DNA of 6,398 nucleotides from positions 1 through 6,398 of the forward strand of contig CANGZO010000137.1 of the NCBI GenBank assembly GCA_947458305.1, given 5' to 3'. The position numbers were made by a program, and so were the translations under genes. Positions 1 to 5,767 of this stretch are shown piece after piece; the stretch's first letter is position 1, and each line of letters begins with the position of its first letter. Source of the stretch: Comamonadaceae bacterium (GTDB lineage: Bacteria > Pseudomonadota > Gammaproteobacteria > Burkholderiales > Burkholderiaceae_C). The notes below the pieces were generated by a model. The model was not told the DNA's origin. It ran no database searches and saw nothing but the letters and a program-made list of their open reading frames with translations.

Positions 1-19
1 GCTTCTTTATGCCCGTTTG

Positions 20-33
20 GCCGCATGAGCGGC
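20..33 (+). other. Small GC hairpin upstream of fkpB
   Basis: GCCGC, loop ATGA, GCGGC form a perfect 5-bp stem ending 16 bases before the fkpB start. No T-run follows on either strand, so it is not an intrinsic terminator. It could be a 5'-leader structure or chance. The rest of 1-49 shows no convincing -35/-10 pair and no strong Shine-Dalgarno sequence before the ATG at 50. Confidence 0.25.
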
Positions 34-49
34 ATTCCAGAAAACCCTT

Positions 50-493
50 ATGTCCATTGTCGAACCCGCCTCTTTCTTGACGCTTCACTACCGCCTGGCA
101 GGGCCGCAGGGGGACATCATCAACACGTTCAACGAAAAGCCCGCCACCATGTCGCTGGGTTCGGGCACCTTGTCGCCCGCCTTGGAGCAGCGCTTGCTGG
201 GCCTGGCCGAAGGCACGCGGGTGGTGATGGATATCCCGGCGGGTGAGGCTTTTGGCGACCGCATCGCGGACATGCAGCAATGGGTAGCGCGCAAGCTGCT
301 CAATGAATTGGGCGATCCAACCGAAAAATACGCGGCCGGCGATGTGGTGCAATTTCCCACACCCGATGGTCTGGGCTCTTATGCGGGAACAGTTTTGCAA
401 GTGAACGAGGAGGGGGCGGTGTTGTTTGACTTCAACCACCCGCTGGCCGGTCAGCCTGTGACCTTTGAAGTTGAACTGATTGGAGTGCTGTGA
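50..493 (+). CDS. fkpB: FKBP-type peptidyl-prolyl cis-trans isomerase, SlpA/FkpB type
   Basis: A 147-residue cytoplasmic prolyl isomerase and probable folding helper of the SlpA (FkpB) group; E. coli FkpB is about the same length. The N-terminal FKBP half has LTLHYRLA at residues 10-17 and the LGSGTLSPALEQRLLGL stretch near 37-53. DIPAGEAFGDR (about 62-72) leads into the insert-in-flap chaperone region (about 73-120). The chain then returns to the FKBP sheet with DFNHPLAGQPVTFEVELIGV, the family's most recognisable C-terminal signature. There is no signal peptide. The ATG at 50 gives the family's usual N-terminus, although no clear Shine-Dalgarno precedes it. The stop codon overlaps the ispH start (TGATG), so the two genes are translationally coupled, as in the E. 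coli fkpB-ispH arrangement. Family assignment is firm; the native substrate is unknown. Confidence 0.95.
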   Translation: MSIVEPASFLTLHYRLAGPQGDIINTFNEKPATMSLGSGTLSPALEQRLLGLAEGTRVVMDIPAGEAFGDRIADMQQWVARKLLNELGDPTEKYAAGDVVQFPTPDGLGSYAGTVLQVNEEGAVLFDFNHPLAGQPVTFEVELIGVL

Positions 494-1440
494 TGACGTC
501 TGAAGTGCTTTTGGCAGAACCTCGTGGCTTTTGCGCCGGGGTGGACCGTGCAATCGACATCGTCGAGCACGCCCTCACCAAGTTCGGCCGCCCGATCTAT
601 GTGCGGCATGAGATCGTGCACAACACCTATGTGGTGGACGATTTGAAAAAAAAGGGCGCGATCTTCATTGAAGAGCTGGCCGATGTGCCACCGGGTGCCA
701 CGTTGATTTTCAGTGCCCATGGCGTGAGCCGGGCCATTCAGGATGAGGCCGAACGACGCGGTTTTCGTATTTTTGACGCCACCTGCCCGCTGGTCAGCAA
801 GGTGCATGTGGAGTTGGCCAAGCTGCACAAAGAGGGCTACGAATTCATCATGATCGGCCACAAGGGCCACCCCGAGGTGGAAGGCACCATGGGCCAGCTC
901 GACAGCGGCATCCACTTGGTGGAAGACGTGGAAGACGTGGCCAAGGTGCAGCCCGGCCAAACCGAGCTGCTGGCGGTGGTGACACAAACTACCCTGAGCG
1001 TGGACGATGCCGCCGAGATCGTGGCCGCTGTGAAGGCGCGCTTTCCGCAGGTGCGCGAGCCCAAGCAACAAGACATTTGCTACGCCACGCAAAACCGCCA
1101 AGACGCCGTCAAGCTGATGAGCCCGCTGGTGGATGTGGTGATCGTGGTGGGCAGCCCCACCAGCTCCAACAGCAACCGCCTGCGCGAGCTGGCCGACCGC
1201 TTGGGCACGCCCGCCTACATGGTGGACTCGGCAGCCGATCTGCAAGAGGCCTGGTTTGACGGGGCGCAAAAAGTGGGCCTGACCGCAGGTGCCTCGGCCC
1301 CTGATGTGCTGGTGCAAGAAGTGATTGCACGATTGCGCACCCTGGGTGCGGTGTCGGTGCGCACGCTCGACGGCATTCAAGAAACCATCAAGTTCCCGCT
1401 GCCCAAGGGTTTGAAGCTGGATGCCGCAGAGCAACCCTGA
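493..1440 (+). CDS. ispH: 4-hydroxy-3-methylbut-2-enyl diphosphate reductase (IspH/LytB)
   Basis: Last enzyme of the MEP isoprenoid pathway. It reduces HMBPP to IPP and DMAPP using a [4Fe-4S] cluster and reduced flavodoxin or ferredoxin in the cytoplasm. The three cluster cysteines are present: C14 in EPRGFCAGVD, C98 in DATCPLV and C196 in QDICYATQNRQ. Substrate-site residues are also visible: H43 (EIVHN), H76 (SAHGVS), H126 and E128 (GHKGHPEVEG), the TQTTLS loop, GSPTSSNSNRL, and TAGASAP near the C-terminus. The protein is 315 residues, normal for the family. I chose ATG at 493 over the GTG at 490 because GGAG at 482-485 is 7 bases upstream of it and the N-terminus then matches E. coli IspH with two extra residues. 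The start overlaps the fkpB stop by one base, so the pair is an operon. No key residue is missing. Confidence 0.98.
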   Translation: MTSEVLLAEPRGFCAGVDRAIDIVEHALTKFGRPIYVRHEIVHNTYVVDDLKKKGAIFIEELADVPPGATLIFSAHGVSRAIQDEAERRGFRIFDATCPLVSKVHVELAKLHKEGYEFIMIGHKGHPEVEGTMGQLDSGIHLVEDVEDVAKVQPGQTELLAVVTQTTLSVDDAAEIVAAVKARFPQVREPKQQDICYATQNRQDAVKLMSPLVDVVIVVGSPTSSNSNRLRELADRLGTPAYMVDSAADLQEAWFDGAQKVGLTAGASAPDVLVQEVIARLRTLGAVSVRTLDGIQETIKFPLPKGLKLDAAEQP

Positions 1441-1450
1441 CCCGGCTCAC

Positions 1451-1464
1451 TACAATCCCCCCCC
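1451..1464 (+). promoter_or_regulatory. Putative -10 box (TACAAT) and C8 tract directly before serS
   Basis: TACAAT at 1451-1456 matches TATAAT at five of six positions. It is followed by eight C residues and then the serS ATG at 1465. No good -35 is visible 16-18 bases upstream (agagca region). The first purine after the box is the A of the ATG, 9 bases downstream of the box, so transcription may begin at or next to the start codon. There is no Shine-Dalgarno in the 24-base gap. Confidence 0.45.
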
Positions 1465-2772
1465 ATGCTTGATATTGTTCTTCTCCGCAAAGATCTGGAC
1501 GCCGTTGTTGCGCGTTTGCAGACCCGTAAAAATCCCCAGACCTTCCTGAATGTGGAGGCGTTTCGTGCTTTGGAGGGCGAGCGCAAAACGCTGCAAACCC
1601 GCACCGAAGAGTTGCAAAGCCAACGCAACAGTCTGTCCAAACAAATTGGCATGCTCAAGGGCAAAGGCCAGCACGCCGAGGCCGACGCGGTCATGGCGCA
1701 AGTGGGCGCGATCAAAGACGAGCTGGACGCTTCGGCCCAGCGCCTGGAAGTGATCCAAGCCGAGCTGCAAGACCTGCTGCTGGCCGTGCCCAATTTGCCG
1801 CACGAGAGCGTGCCGGTGGGCGCGGGCGAAGAAGGCAACGTCGAGGTGCGCCGTTGGGGCACGGTGCGCAGTTTCGACTTCGAGCTCAAGGACCATGTGG
1901 ACATCGGCGGCCCGCTGGGTCTGGACTTTGAGACCGGCACCAAGCTGACCGGCTCACGGTTCACGTTCATGCGCGGCCCGGTGGCCCGTTTGCACCGGGC
2001 GCTCGCGCAGTTCATGCTGGATGTGCAGACCCAAGAGCACGGCTACACCGAGTGCTACACCCCCTACATCGTGAACGCCGATACGCTGCGCGGCACGGGC
2101 CAGCTGCCCAAGTTCGAGGCCGATTTGTTTGCCGCCAACAAGGGAGGCCAAGAGGGCGAAGAAAGCCAGGCGCTGTATTTGATTCCCACGTCTGAAGTGA
2201 CGCTCACCAACGTCGTGCGCGACGAGGTGTTGGCCGAGAGTGATTTGCCGATCAAGTTGACGGCCCACACCCCTTGTTTTCGGTCTGAAGCAGGCAGCGG
2301 CGGTCGCGATGTGCGTGGCTTGATCCGTCAGCACCAGTTTGACAAGGTCGAGATGGTGCAGATCGTGCACCCCGAGCAGAGCTACGAAGCGCTGGAAGCG
2401 ATGACGGGCCACGCCGAAGCCATTTTGCAAAAGCTGGGCTTGCCCTACCGTGTGATGAGTTTGTGCACCGGCGACATGGGCTTTGGCGCGAGCAAGACCT
2501 ATGACCTGGAAGTCTGGGTGCCGGCGCAAAACACCTACCGCGAGATCAGCTCGGTGTCCAACTGCGAGGCATTTCAGGCCCGCCGTTTGCAGGCCCGCTT
2601 CAAGAATGCCCAAGGCAAAAACGAGCTGGTGCACACCTTGAACGGCTCCGGCTTGGCCGTGGGCCGTGCACTGGTGGCCGTGCTCGAGAACTACCAAAAC
2701 GCCGATGGCTCGGTCACGGTGCCCGAGGTGCTGAGACCCTACATGGGCGGCTTGCAGACGCTGTCGGCCTGA
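1465..2772 (+). CDS. serS: Seryl-tRNA synthetase (SerRS)
   Basis: Class II aminoacyl-tRNA synthetase that activates serine with ATP and charges tRNA-Ser; SerRS also supplies Ser-tRNA-Sec where that exists. It has 435 residues, usual for bacterial SerRS. The N-terminus MLDIVLLRKDLDAV is the classical start, followed by the long antiparallel coiled-coil arm (about residues 30-100, rich in Q, E, K and R) that grips the long variable arm of tRNA-Ser. The catalytic domain carries the serine-binding TSE loop (T242-S243-E244, in IPTSEVTLTN), motif 2 (FRSEAGSGGRDVRGLIRQHQ, from F272) and motif 3 (GSGLAVGRAL, with R401), followed by the usual VPEVLRPYMGG ending. The gap to ispH is 24 bases and contains a TACAAT box and a C8 tract but no ribosome-binding site. 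The stop lies 34 bases before a serine tRNA gene. All key motifs are intact. Confidence 0.98.
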   Translation: MLDIVLLRKDLDAVVARLQTRKNPQTFLNVEAFRALEGERKTLQTRTEELQSQRNSLSKQIGMLKGKGQHAEADAVMAQVGAIKDELDASAQRLEVIQAELQDLLLAVPNLPHESVPVGAGEEGNVEVRRWGTVRSFDFELKDHVDIGGPLGLDFETGTKLTGSRFTFMRGPVARLHRALAQFMLDVQTQEHGYTECYTPYIVNADTLRGTGQLPKFEADLFAANKGGQEGEESQALYLIPTSEVTLTNVVRDEVLAESDLPIKLTAHTPCFRSEAGSGGRDVRGLIRQHQFDKVEMVQIVHPEQSYEALEAMTGHAEAILQKLGLPYRVMSLCTGDMGFGASKTYDLEVWVPAQNTYREISSVSNCEAFQARRLQARFKNAQGKNELVHTLNGSGLAVGRALVAVLENYQNADGSVTVPEVLRPYMGGLQTLSA

Positions 2773-2778
2773 TAGAAT
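2752..2778 (+). promoter_or_regulatory. Putative promoter of tRNA-Ser
   Basis: TAGAAT at 2773-2778 starts right after the serS stop codon and matches the -10 consensus at five of six positions. A weak -35 (TTGCAG, 2752-2757, inside the serS end) lies 15 bases upstream, which is short. The likely transcript start is near 2785, about 22 bases before the mature tRNA. The tRNA could also be read from serS. Confidence 0.4.
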
Positions 2779-2806
2779 ACCGGCTTCGACAAACGAAACC
2801 GAACCA

Positions 2807-2896
<90 letters not shown>

Positions 2897-2900
2897 GAAC

Positions 2901-2932
2901 AACCCCGCTGGGCATCCATGCGGGGTTTTTTT
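2901..2932 (+). terminator. Rho-independent terminator after tRNA-Ser
   Basis: AACCCCGC (2901-2908) pairs with GCGGGGTT (2920-2927), an 8-bp stem with an 11-base loop that can add a small inner TGG/CCA pairing. A run of seven T residues (2926-2932) overlaps the stem end. This is a typical strong intrinsic terminator for the tRNA and any serS read-through. Confidence 0.92.
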
Positions 2933-2959
2933 CTGACTTGAAAGCCTGAAGTGCACACG

Positions 2960-3142
2960 ATGAAAACGAAAACTTGGATGCTGGCCTTTTTGGCCTTGCC
3001 TTTGCTGCAGGGGTGCACGGTGCTGGCCGTGGCGGATGTGGCTGCGTCAACCGTGATTTATGGCGTCAAGACGGCTGTCAATGTGGTCGATGCTGTCACG
3101 CCGGACATCATCAACCGGGACAAAGACAAAAGCAAAAAATAG
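2960..3142 (+). CDS. Small predicted lipoprotein, 60 residues
   Basis: A short envelope protein of unknown function. The N-terminus MKTKTWMLAFLALPLLQGC is a lipoprotein signal peptide: lysines at 2 and 4, a hydrophobic core, and a lipobox-like LQGC with the acylated cysteine at C19. Residue +2 is Thr, not Asp, so outer-membrane sorting is likely by the usual rule. The mature part is only 42 residues: a small hydrophobic, Ala/Val-rich stretch (TVLAVADVAASTVIYGVKTAVNVV in outline) and a charged tail ending DKDKSKK. It resembles short CTVLAVADA-type lipoproteins common in Betaproteobacteria, recalled from memory and not searched. ATG at 2960 was preferred to GTG at 2951 because it begins the signal peptide directly; GAAG at 2948-2951 is a weak ribosome site. 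It lies 27 bases after the tRNA terminator with no visible promoter of its own. Confidence 0.75.
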   Translation: MKTKTWMLAFLALPLLQGCTVLAVADVAASTVIYGVKTAVNVVDAVTPDIINRDKDKSKK

Positions 3143-3166
3143 GACAGAGGCTCTGGGCTCAGCCTC
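3130..3166 (-). terminator. Possible weak terminator for the - strand unit
   Basis: On the - strand, GAGGCT (3166-3161) and AGCCTC (3152-3147) form a 6-bp stem with an 8-base loop, overlapping the stop codon of the tautomerase/NTF2 gene. After a 7-base gap comes TTTTTTGCTTTT (3139 down to 3128). The gap between stem and T-run is longer than normal. The position between two convergent genes makes a terminator plausible, but this is weak evidence. Confidence 0.35.
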
Positions 3167-3722
3167 AGGCCTTGCGGTGCTCGGCCAGATCGTTCCACAC
3201 GTCCTGCCGGGTGATTTGTCCCCCGCGCACCTCCATCCGGTCGATGAACCGGATACCTTCAAAAGACTCGCCATTGAGCCAGGTGCCCTGCAAGGTGCCG
3301 TGACAAAAAACCACCGTCACATCGCCTTGCCAACTTTCTTCGAACTGTTCGTAATGCTTGCCAATGCGGGAGTAGCGTTGGGCCGCCCAGGCGCTCAGTT
3401 CGTGCAGCGTGTGCATGACCACAGCCCCTGGAAAACACATGCGAAAGTCGGGTGACAAAAAGCTTTGTGCATGGGCCAAGTCACGTGACTGCATGGCTTG
3501 CAAAAAATCTCGCACAAGGTCAGAAGCCACCGGGTGCGCTGCACGGCCTTCGCTGAACACCTTGCCATCGCGGCGGTAGGTGCTGACCTCGTTGACAAAT
3601 ACTGTGGTCCCCGCTTCAGGGGTGTCGATCACAGACCGGACCGCCTGAGCCAGGCGATTGACCATGCGGTGCTGAGTCTCTGCAGCGTAGCCCGGCAGCA
3701 GGGTGATCGAAACGACCGGCAT
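3165..3722 (-). CDS. Tautomerase-like / SnoaL (NTF2)-like two-domain protein
   Basis: A 185-residue cytoplasmic protein that I read as two joined folds; its reaction is unknown. Residues 1-60 resemble one 4-oxalocrotonate tautomerase (4-OT) subunit: MPVVSITLLPGY places proline directly after the initiator Met (the family's catalytic Pro-1), followed by a helix (AAETQHRMVNRLAQAV) and a strand (TTVFVNEV). Against P. putida 4-OT as I recall it, an ungapped alignment keeps G10, D32, P34 and V40. Arg-11 and Arg-39, which bind the substrate in 4-OT, become Tyr and Thr. Residues 68-181 look like an NTF2/SnoaL-like cone: VRDFLQAMQSRDLAHAQSFL helices, DFRMCFPG, then strands VTVVFCHGTLQGTW and RFIDRMEVRGGQI. 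The start lies 6 bases after the response-regulator stop, with AAGG just upstream, so the two genes are co-transcribed and probably coupled. It may be a small-molecule isomerase, dehydratase or binding protein. Confidence 0.8.
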   Translation of the reverse strand: MPVVSITLLPGYAAETQHRMVNRLAQAVRSVIDTPEAGTTVFVNEVSTYRRDGKVFSEGRAAHPVASDLVRDFLQAMQSRDLAHAQSFLSPDFRMCFPGAVVMHTLHELSAWAAQRYSRIGKHYEQFEESWQGDVTVVFCHGTLQGTWLNGESFEGIRFIDRMEVRGGQITRQDVWNDLAEHRKA

Positions 3723-3728
3723 GGCGCC

Positions 3729-4334
3729 TTAGATGCCCAGCCAGCCGTTGGTGCGTGCGAAGTGAAGTGCCTGTGTGCGGCTGTTGACCCCCAAACGACG
3801 GAACAGACGCCAAAAGTGCACCTTGACCGTGTGTTCACTGATGTCGAGCTTTTCGGCAATGTCGCGGTTGGACAAGCCCTGGTCCAACATCAAGATCAGT
3901 TGTTTTTGACGCTTGGACAATTTGGTCGGGCCCGAAGGGGTGGCCGCGTCTTCGGCCGCGGCATCTTCTTCAGTGACCAAGAGGCTGCGCAGGGCAGCGA
4001 TGATTTGAGCAGGGCTGTTGGATTTTTCAATGAATGCGTCTGCACCCGCATCCATGCAGCGCTGTTCAAATTCACTGGCGCTTGAACTGGTAACGACCGC
4101 CAATGGCACATTGGGGAATTTGGCTTTGAGCACCTGGACCCCTGACATGCCCAAGGTGTCCGGCAGCTGCAAATCCAAGCAAAACAGCTCAGCAACACCG
4201 TTCTTTTCGACCGTCGACTCAACCACATTCAATTTATGAATGGGAATGATCTTGAGCCCGGGCTTGACGCGGTGAACGAGCATGGTGAGCGCATCGCGCA
4301 TCAGAGGGTGATCGTCGATGACATAAACAGTCAT
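3729..4334 (-). CDS. NarL/FixJ-family response regulator (REC + LuxR-type HTH)
   Basis: A 201-residue two-component DNA-binding regulator. The receiver domain (about 1-118) has the acidic pair D7-D8 in VIDDHP, phosphoacceptor D54 in LFCLDLQLPD, T82 in LAVVTSS, and the conserved lysine K104 in FIEKS, so it should be phosphorylatable. An acidic, Ala-rich linker (about 121-137) leads to a LuxR-type helix-turn-helix (about 139-195) with LSKRQKQLILML, GLSNRDIAEKL and SEHTVKVHFWRLFRRLGV. No histidine kinase gene is next to it, so it is an orphan in this window. The downstream tautomerase/NTF2 gene begins 6 bases after its stop. It follows trpS by 84 AT-rich bases that contain two dyads and a candidate promoter, which suggests its own regulation, perhaps autoregulation. 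ATG at 4334 gives a canonical receiver N-terminus. The signal and targets are unknown. Confidence 0.94.
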   Translation of the reverse strand: MTVYVIDDHPLMRDALTMLVHRVKPGLKIIPIHKLNVVESTVEKNGVAELFCLDLQLPDTLGMSGVQVLKAKFPNVPLAVVTSSSASEFEQRCMDAGADAFIEKSNSPAQIIAALRSLLVTEEDAAAEDAATPSGPTKLSKRQKQLILMLDQGLSNRDIAEKLDISEHTVKVHFWRLFRRLGVNSRTQALHFARTNGWLGI

Positions 4335-4363
4335 GGTTTATTCTCAGTGTTAGGCGGAAAGTA

Positions 4364-4377
4364 TGAGGATATCATCA
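4364..4377. repeat. Imperfect dyad centred on GATATC
   Basis: TGAGGATATCATCA matches its own reverse complement at 12 of 14 positions. It lies at or just downstream of the predicted transcript start of the response-regulator unit, 38 bases centre to centre from the perfect dyad at 4400-4417. It could be a binding site for a dimeric regulator. Confidence 0.4.
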
Positions 4378-4384
4378 ATCAAAG

Positions 4385-4413
4385 ATTTTGACGCTTCATT
4401 TTGTTGAAATCAA
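4385..4413 (-). promoter_or_regulatory. Candidate promoter for the response-regulator/tautomerase unit
   Basis: On the - strand, TTGATT (4413-4408) is followed by exactly 17 bases and CAAAAT (4390-4385). Each box matches consensus at four of six positions. The expected start is near 4378, giving a leader of about 44 bases before the ATG at 4334. The -35 lies inside the perfect dyad at 4400-4417, so a protein bound there would block or modulate the promoter. Assigned by eye. Confidence 0.4.
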
Positions 4414-4417
4414 CAAA
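4400..4417. repeat. Perfect 8+8 inverted repeat just after trpS
   Basis: TTTGTTGA, a 2-base centre, and TCAACAAA form an exact inverted repeat that ends one base past the trpS stop codon. As RNA it would make a 7-bp AT-rich stem with a 4-base loop. No T-run follows on the - strand, so it is a poor terminator. It contains the candidate -35 of the downstream unit and is better explained as an operator. Confidence 0.5.
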
Positions 4418-4418
4418 T

Positions 4419-5738
4419 TCATTTTGACGGATTTGGATCAACTTGCATCAAAAGTTGCAAATTAGCCACAAGAACTGCCAAAGCTTCGCCAGTCAAGGGT
4501 TCTAGAACATCGCTCAATTCGCGCAGGCCATCTGTTCCCTCTGCCTGAAGGCGAGCGATCGCTTGTCCGGCTTCTTTGGGGGATGCAAAGCCACGGCTTT
4601 GCAACAGGGCCACGCCTTTGGGATCCACCAATTTGAAATAAAACAGACCGTCTTTTTCGCGGTACTGTTTGAAACTGGGCAGTGCGGTTTTGGCTTCTTT
4701 GGCCACCGACGCCACCTGGCCCGATGACAGGGCGCGTAAACCCACCGCATGGCGCAATTCGCGCATGAAAGGCGTGGCCAGTTGGCGTGCTTTGTCGGCC
4801 CCAGCCAGCAAAATTTTGTCCATTTGCGCGGGGTTCTCGATCAGGCTTTGGTAGTGCTCGCGCATGGGCGCGATTTCGCGGTCGATGCGCTCGAACAGCA
4901 TTTGCTTGGCGTCGCCCCAGCCGATGCCCTCGGCATAGGCTTTGGCCATGTCGGCGGTCTCGTTGGCACTGGCGAAGGCCTGGTAAATCTGGAACAGGGC
5001 CGAGCCGTCGGTCGCCTTGGGCTCGCCGGGGGCCTTGGAGTCGGTCACGATGCCTGCGATTTGCTTGCGCATTTGCGCAGCAGGCGCAAACAGCGGGATG
5101 GTGTTGTCGTAGCTTTTGCTCATCTTGCGCCCGTCCAGACCGGGCAAGAGGGCCACCGATTCTTCGACCACGGCTTCGGGCAAGACACAGTGCTCGCCAT
5201 ACAAATGGTTGAAGCTGGCCGCCATGTCGCGCGCCATCTCGATGTGCTGGATTTGGTCGCGACCCACGGGCACTTTGTGCGCCTTGAACATCAAAATGTC
5301 CGCGCCCATGAGCACCGGGTACATGAACAGGCCTGCCGTGACGTCGGCATCGGTGTCATGTCCTGCGGCGTTGTTTTTGTCCACTGCCGCTTTGTAAGCG
5401 TGGGCGCGGTTGAGCACGCCTTTTCCGGTCACGCAGGTCAAAAGCCAGGTGAGTTCAGGAATTTCAGGAATGTCCGACTGGCGATAAAAAGTGACCTTGT
5501 CCGGGTTCAGGCCCGAGGCAATCCAGCTGGCGGCAATCTCCAGCGTGGAGCGCTGGATACGGGCGGGCTCGTCGCACTTGATGAGCGCGTGGTAGTCGGC
5601 CAGAAAGTAAAAACCATCGGTGCTGGTGTCACGGCTGGCTTGTACGGCGGGGCGGATGGCCCCCACATAGTTGCCCAGGTGCGGGGTGCCCGTGGTGGTG
5701 ATGCCGGTGAGAACGCGGGTGCGGTGAGGGGTTGTCAT
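4419..5738 (-). CDS. trpS: Tryptophanyl-tRNA synthetase (TrpRS), long form
   Basis: Class I aminoacyl-tRNA synthetase that activates tryptophan and charges tRNA-Trp. The catalytic core has the HIGH-like motif TPHLGN (18-23), FYFLADYHALIKC, the KVPVGRDQIQHIEMARD tryptophan/ATP pocket and KMSKS at 205-209. ITTTGTPHLGN near the N-terminus fixes the start at ATG 5738. At 439 residues it is about 100 longer than E. coli or Bacillus TrpRS. The extra C-terminus (from about 340) contains KQYREKDGLFYFKLVDPKG and LLQSRGFASPKEA (about 355-402), which resembles the small YegP/DUF1508 fold. A long TrpRS is known from Pseudomonas and Betaproteobacteria, so this is probably a lineage feature and not a recent fusion. 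The gene follows the site-2 protease gene by 29 U-rich bases without a Shine-Dalgarno. It probably shares that transcript. Confidence 0.97.
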   Translation of the reverse strand: MTTPHRTRVLTGITTTGTPHLGNYVGAIRPAVQASRDTSTDGFYFLADYHALIKCDEPARIQRSTLEIAASWIASGLNPDKVTFYRQSDIPEIPELTWLLTCVTGKGVLNRAHAYKAAVDKNNAAGHDTDADVTAGLFMYPVLMGADILMFKAHKVPVGRDQIQHIEMARDMAASFNHLYGEHCVLPEAVVEESVALLPGLDGRKMSKSYDNTIPLFAPAAQMRKQIAGIVTDSKAPGEPKATDGSALFQIYQAFASANETADMAKAYAEGIGWGDAKQMLFERIDREIAPMREHYQSLIENPAQMDKILLAGADKARQLATPFMRELRHAVGLRALSSGQVASVAKEAKTALPSFKQYREKDGLFYFKLVDPKGVALLQSRGFASPKEAGQAIARLQAEGTDGLRELSDVLEPLTGEALAVLVANLQLLMQVDPNPSK

Positions 5739-5767
5739 GAGCTAAACAAAAAACAAAGAATAAAAAA

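Larger units (their letters stand above)
4385..4429. repeat. Direct repeats of ATTTTGACG and TTCATTTTG
   Basis: ATTTTGACG occurs at 4385-4393 and 4421-4429. TTCATTTTG occurs at 4395-4403 and 4418-4426. The copies flank and overlap the perfect dyad and the end of trpS. This local density of exact 9-base repeats suits a multi-site regulator region, though AT-rich sequence raises the chance background. Confidence 0.45.

Noticed and set aside
919..940. Tandem repeat of GTGGAAGAC inside ispH
   Set aside because: Two copies plus a partial one encode VEDVEDV in frame, in a part of IspH where similar residues are normal. It is explained by the protein.
451..1434. Long open frame on the - strand opposite ispH
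   Set aside because: It is the antisense shadow of ispH: rich in His, Gln and Ala, with no recognisable domain, while the + strand frame has every IspH motif.
1457..1464. C8 tract as a phase-variable switch
   Set aside because: It lies outside the coding region before an essential synthetase gene, so slippage would not switch a reading frame. It is too short to argue for variation.
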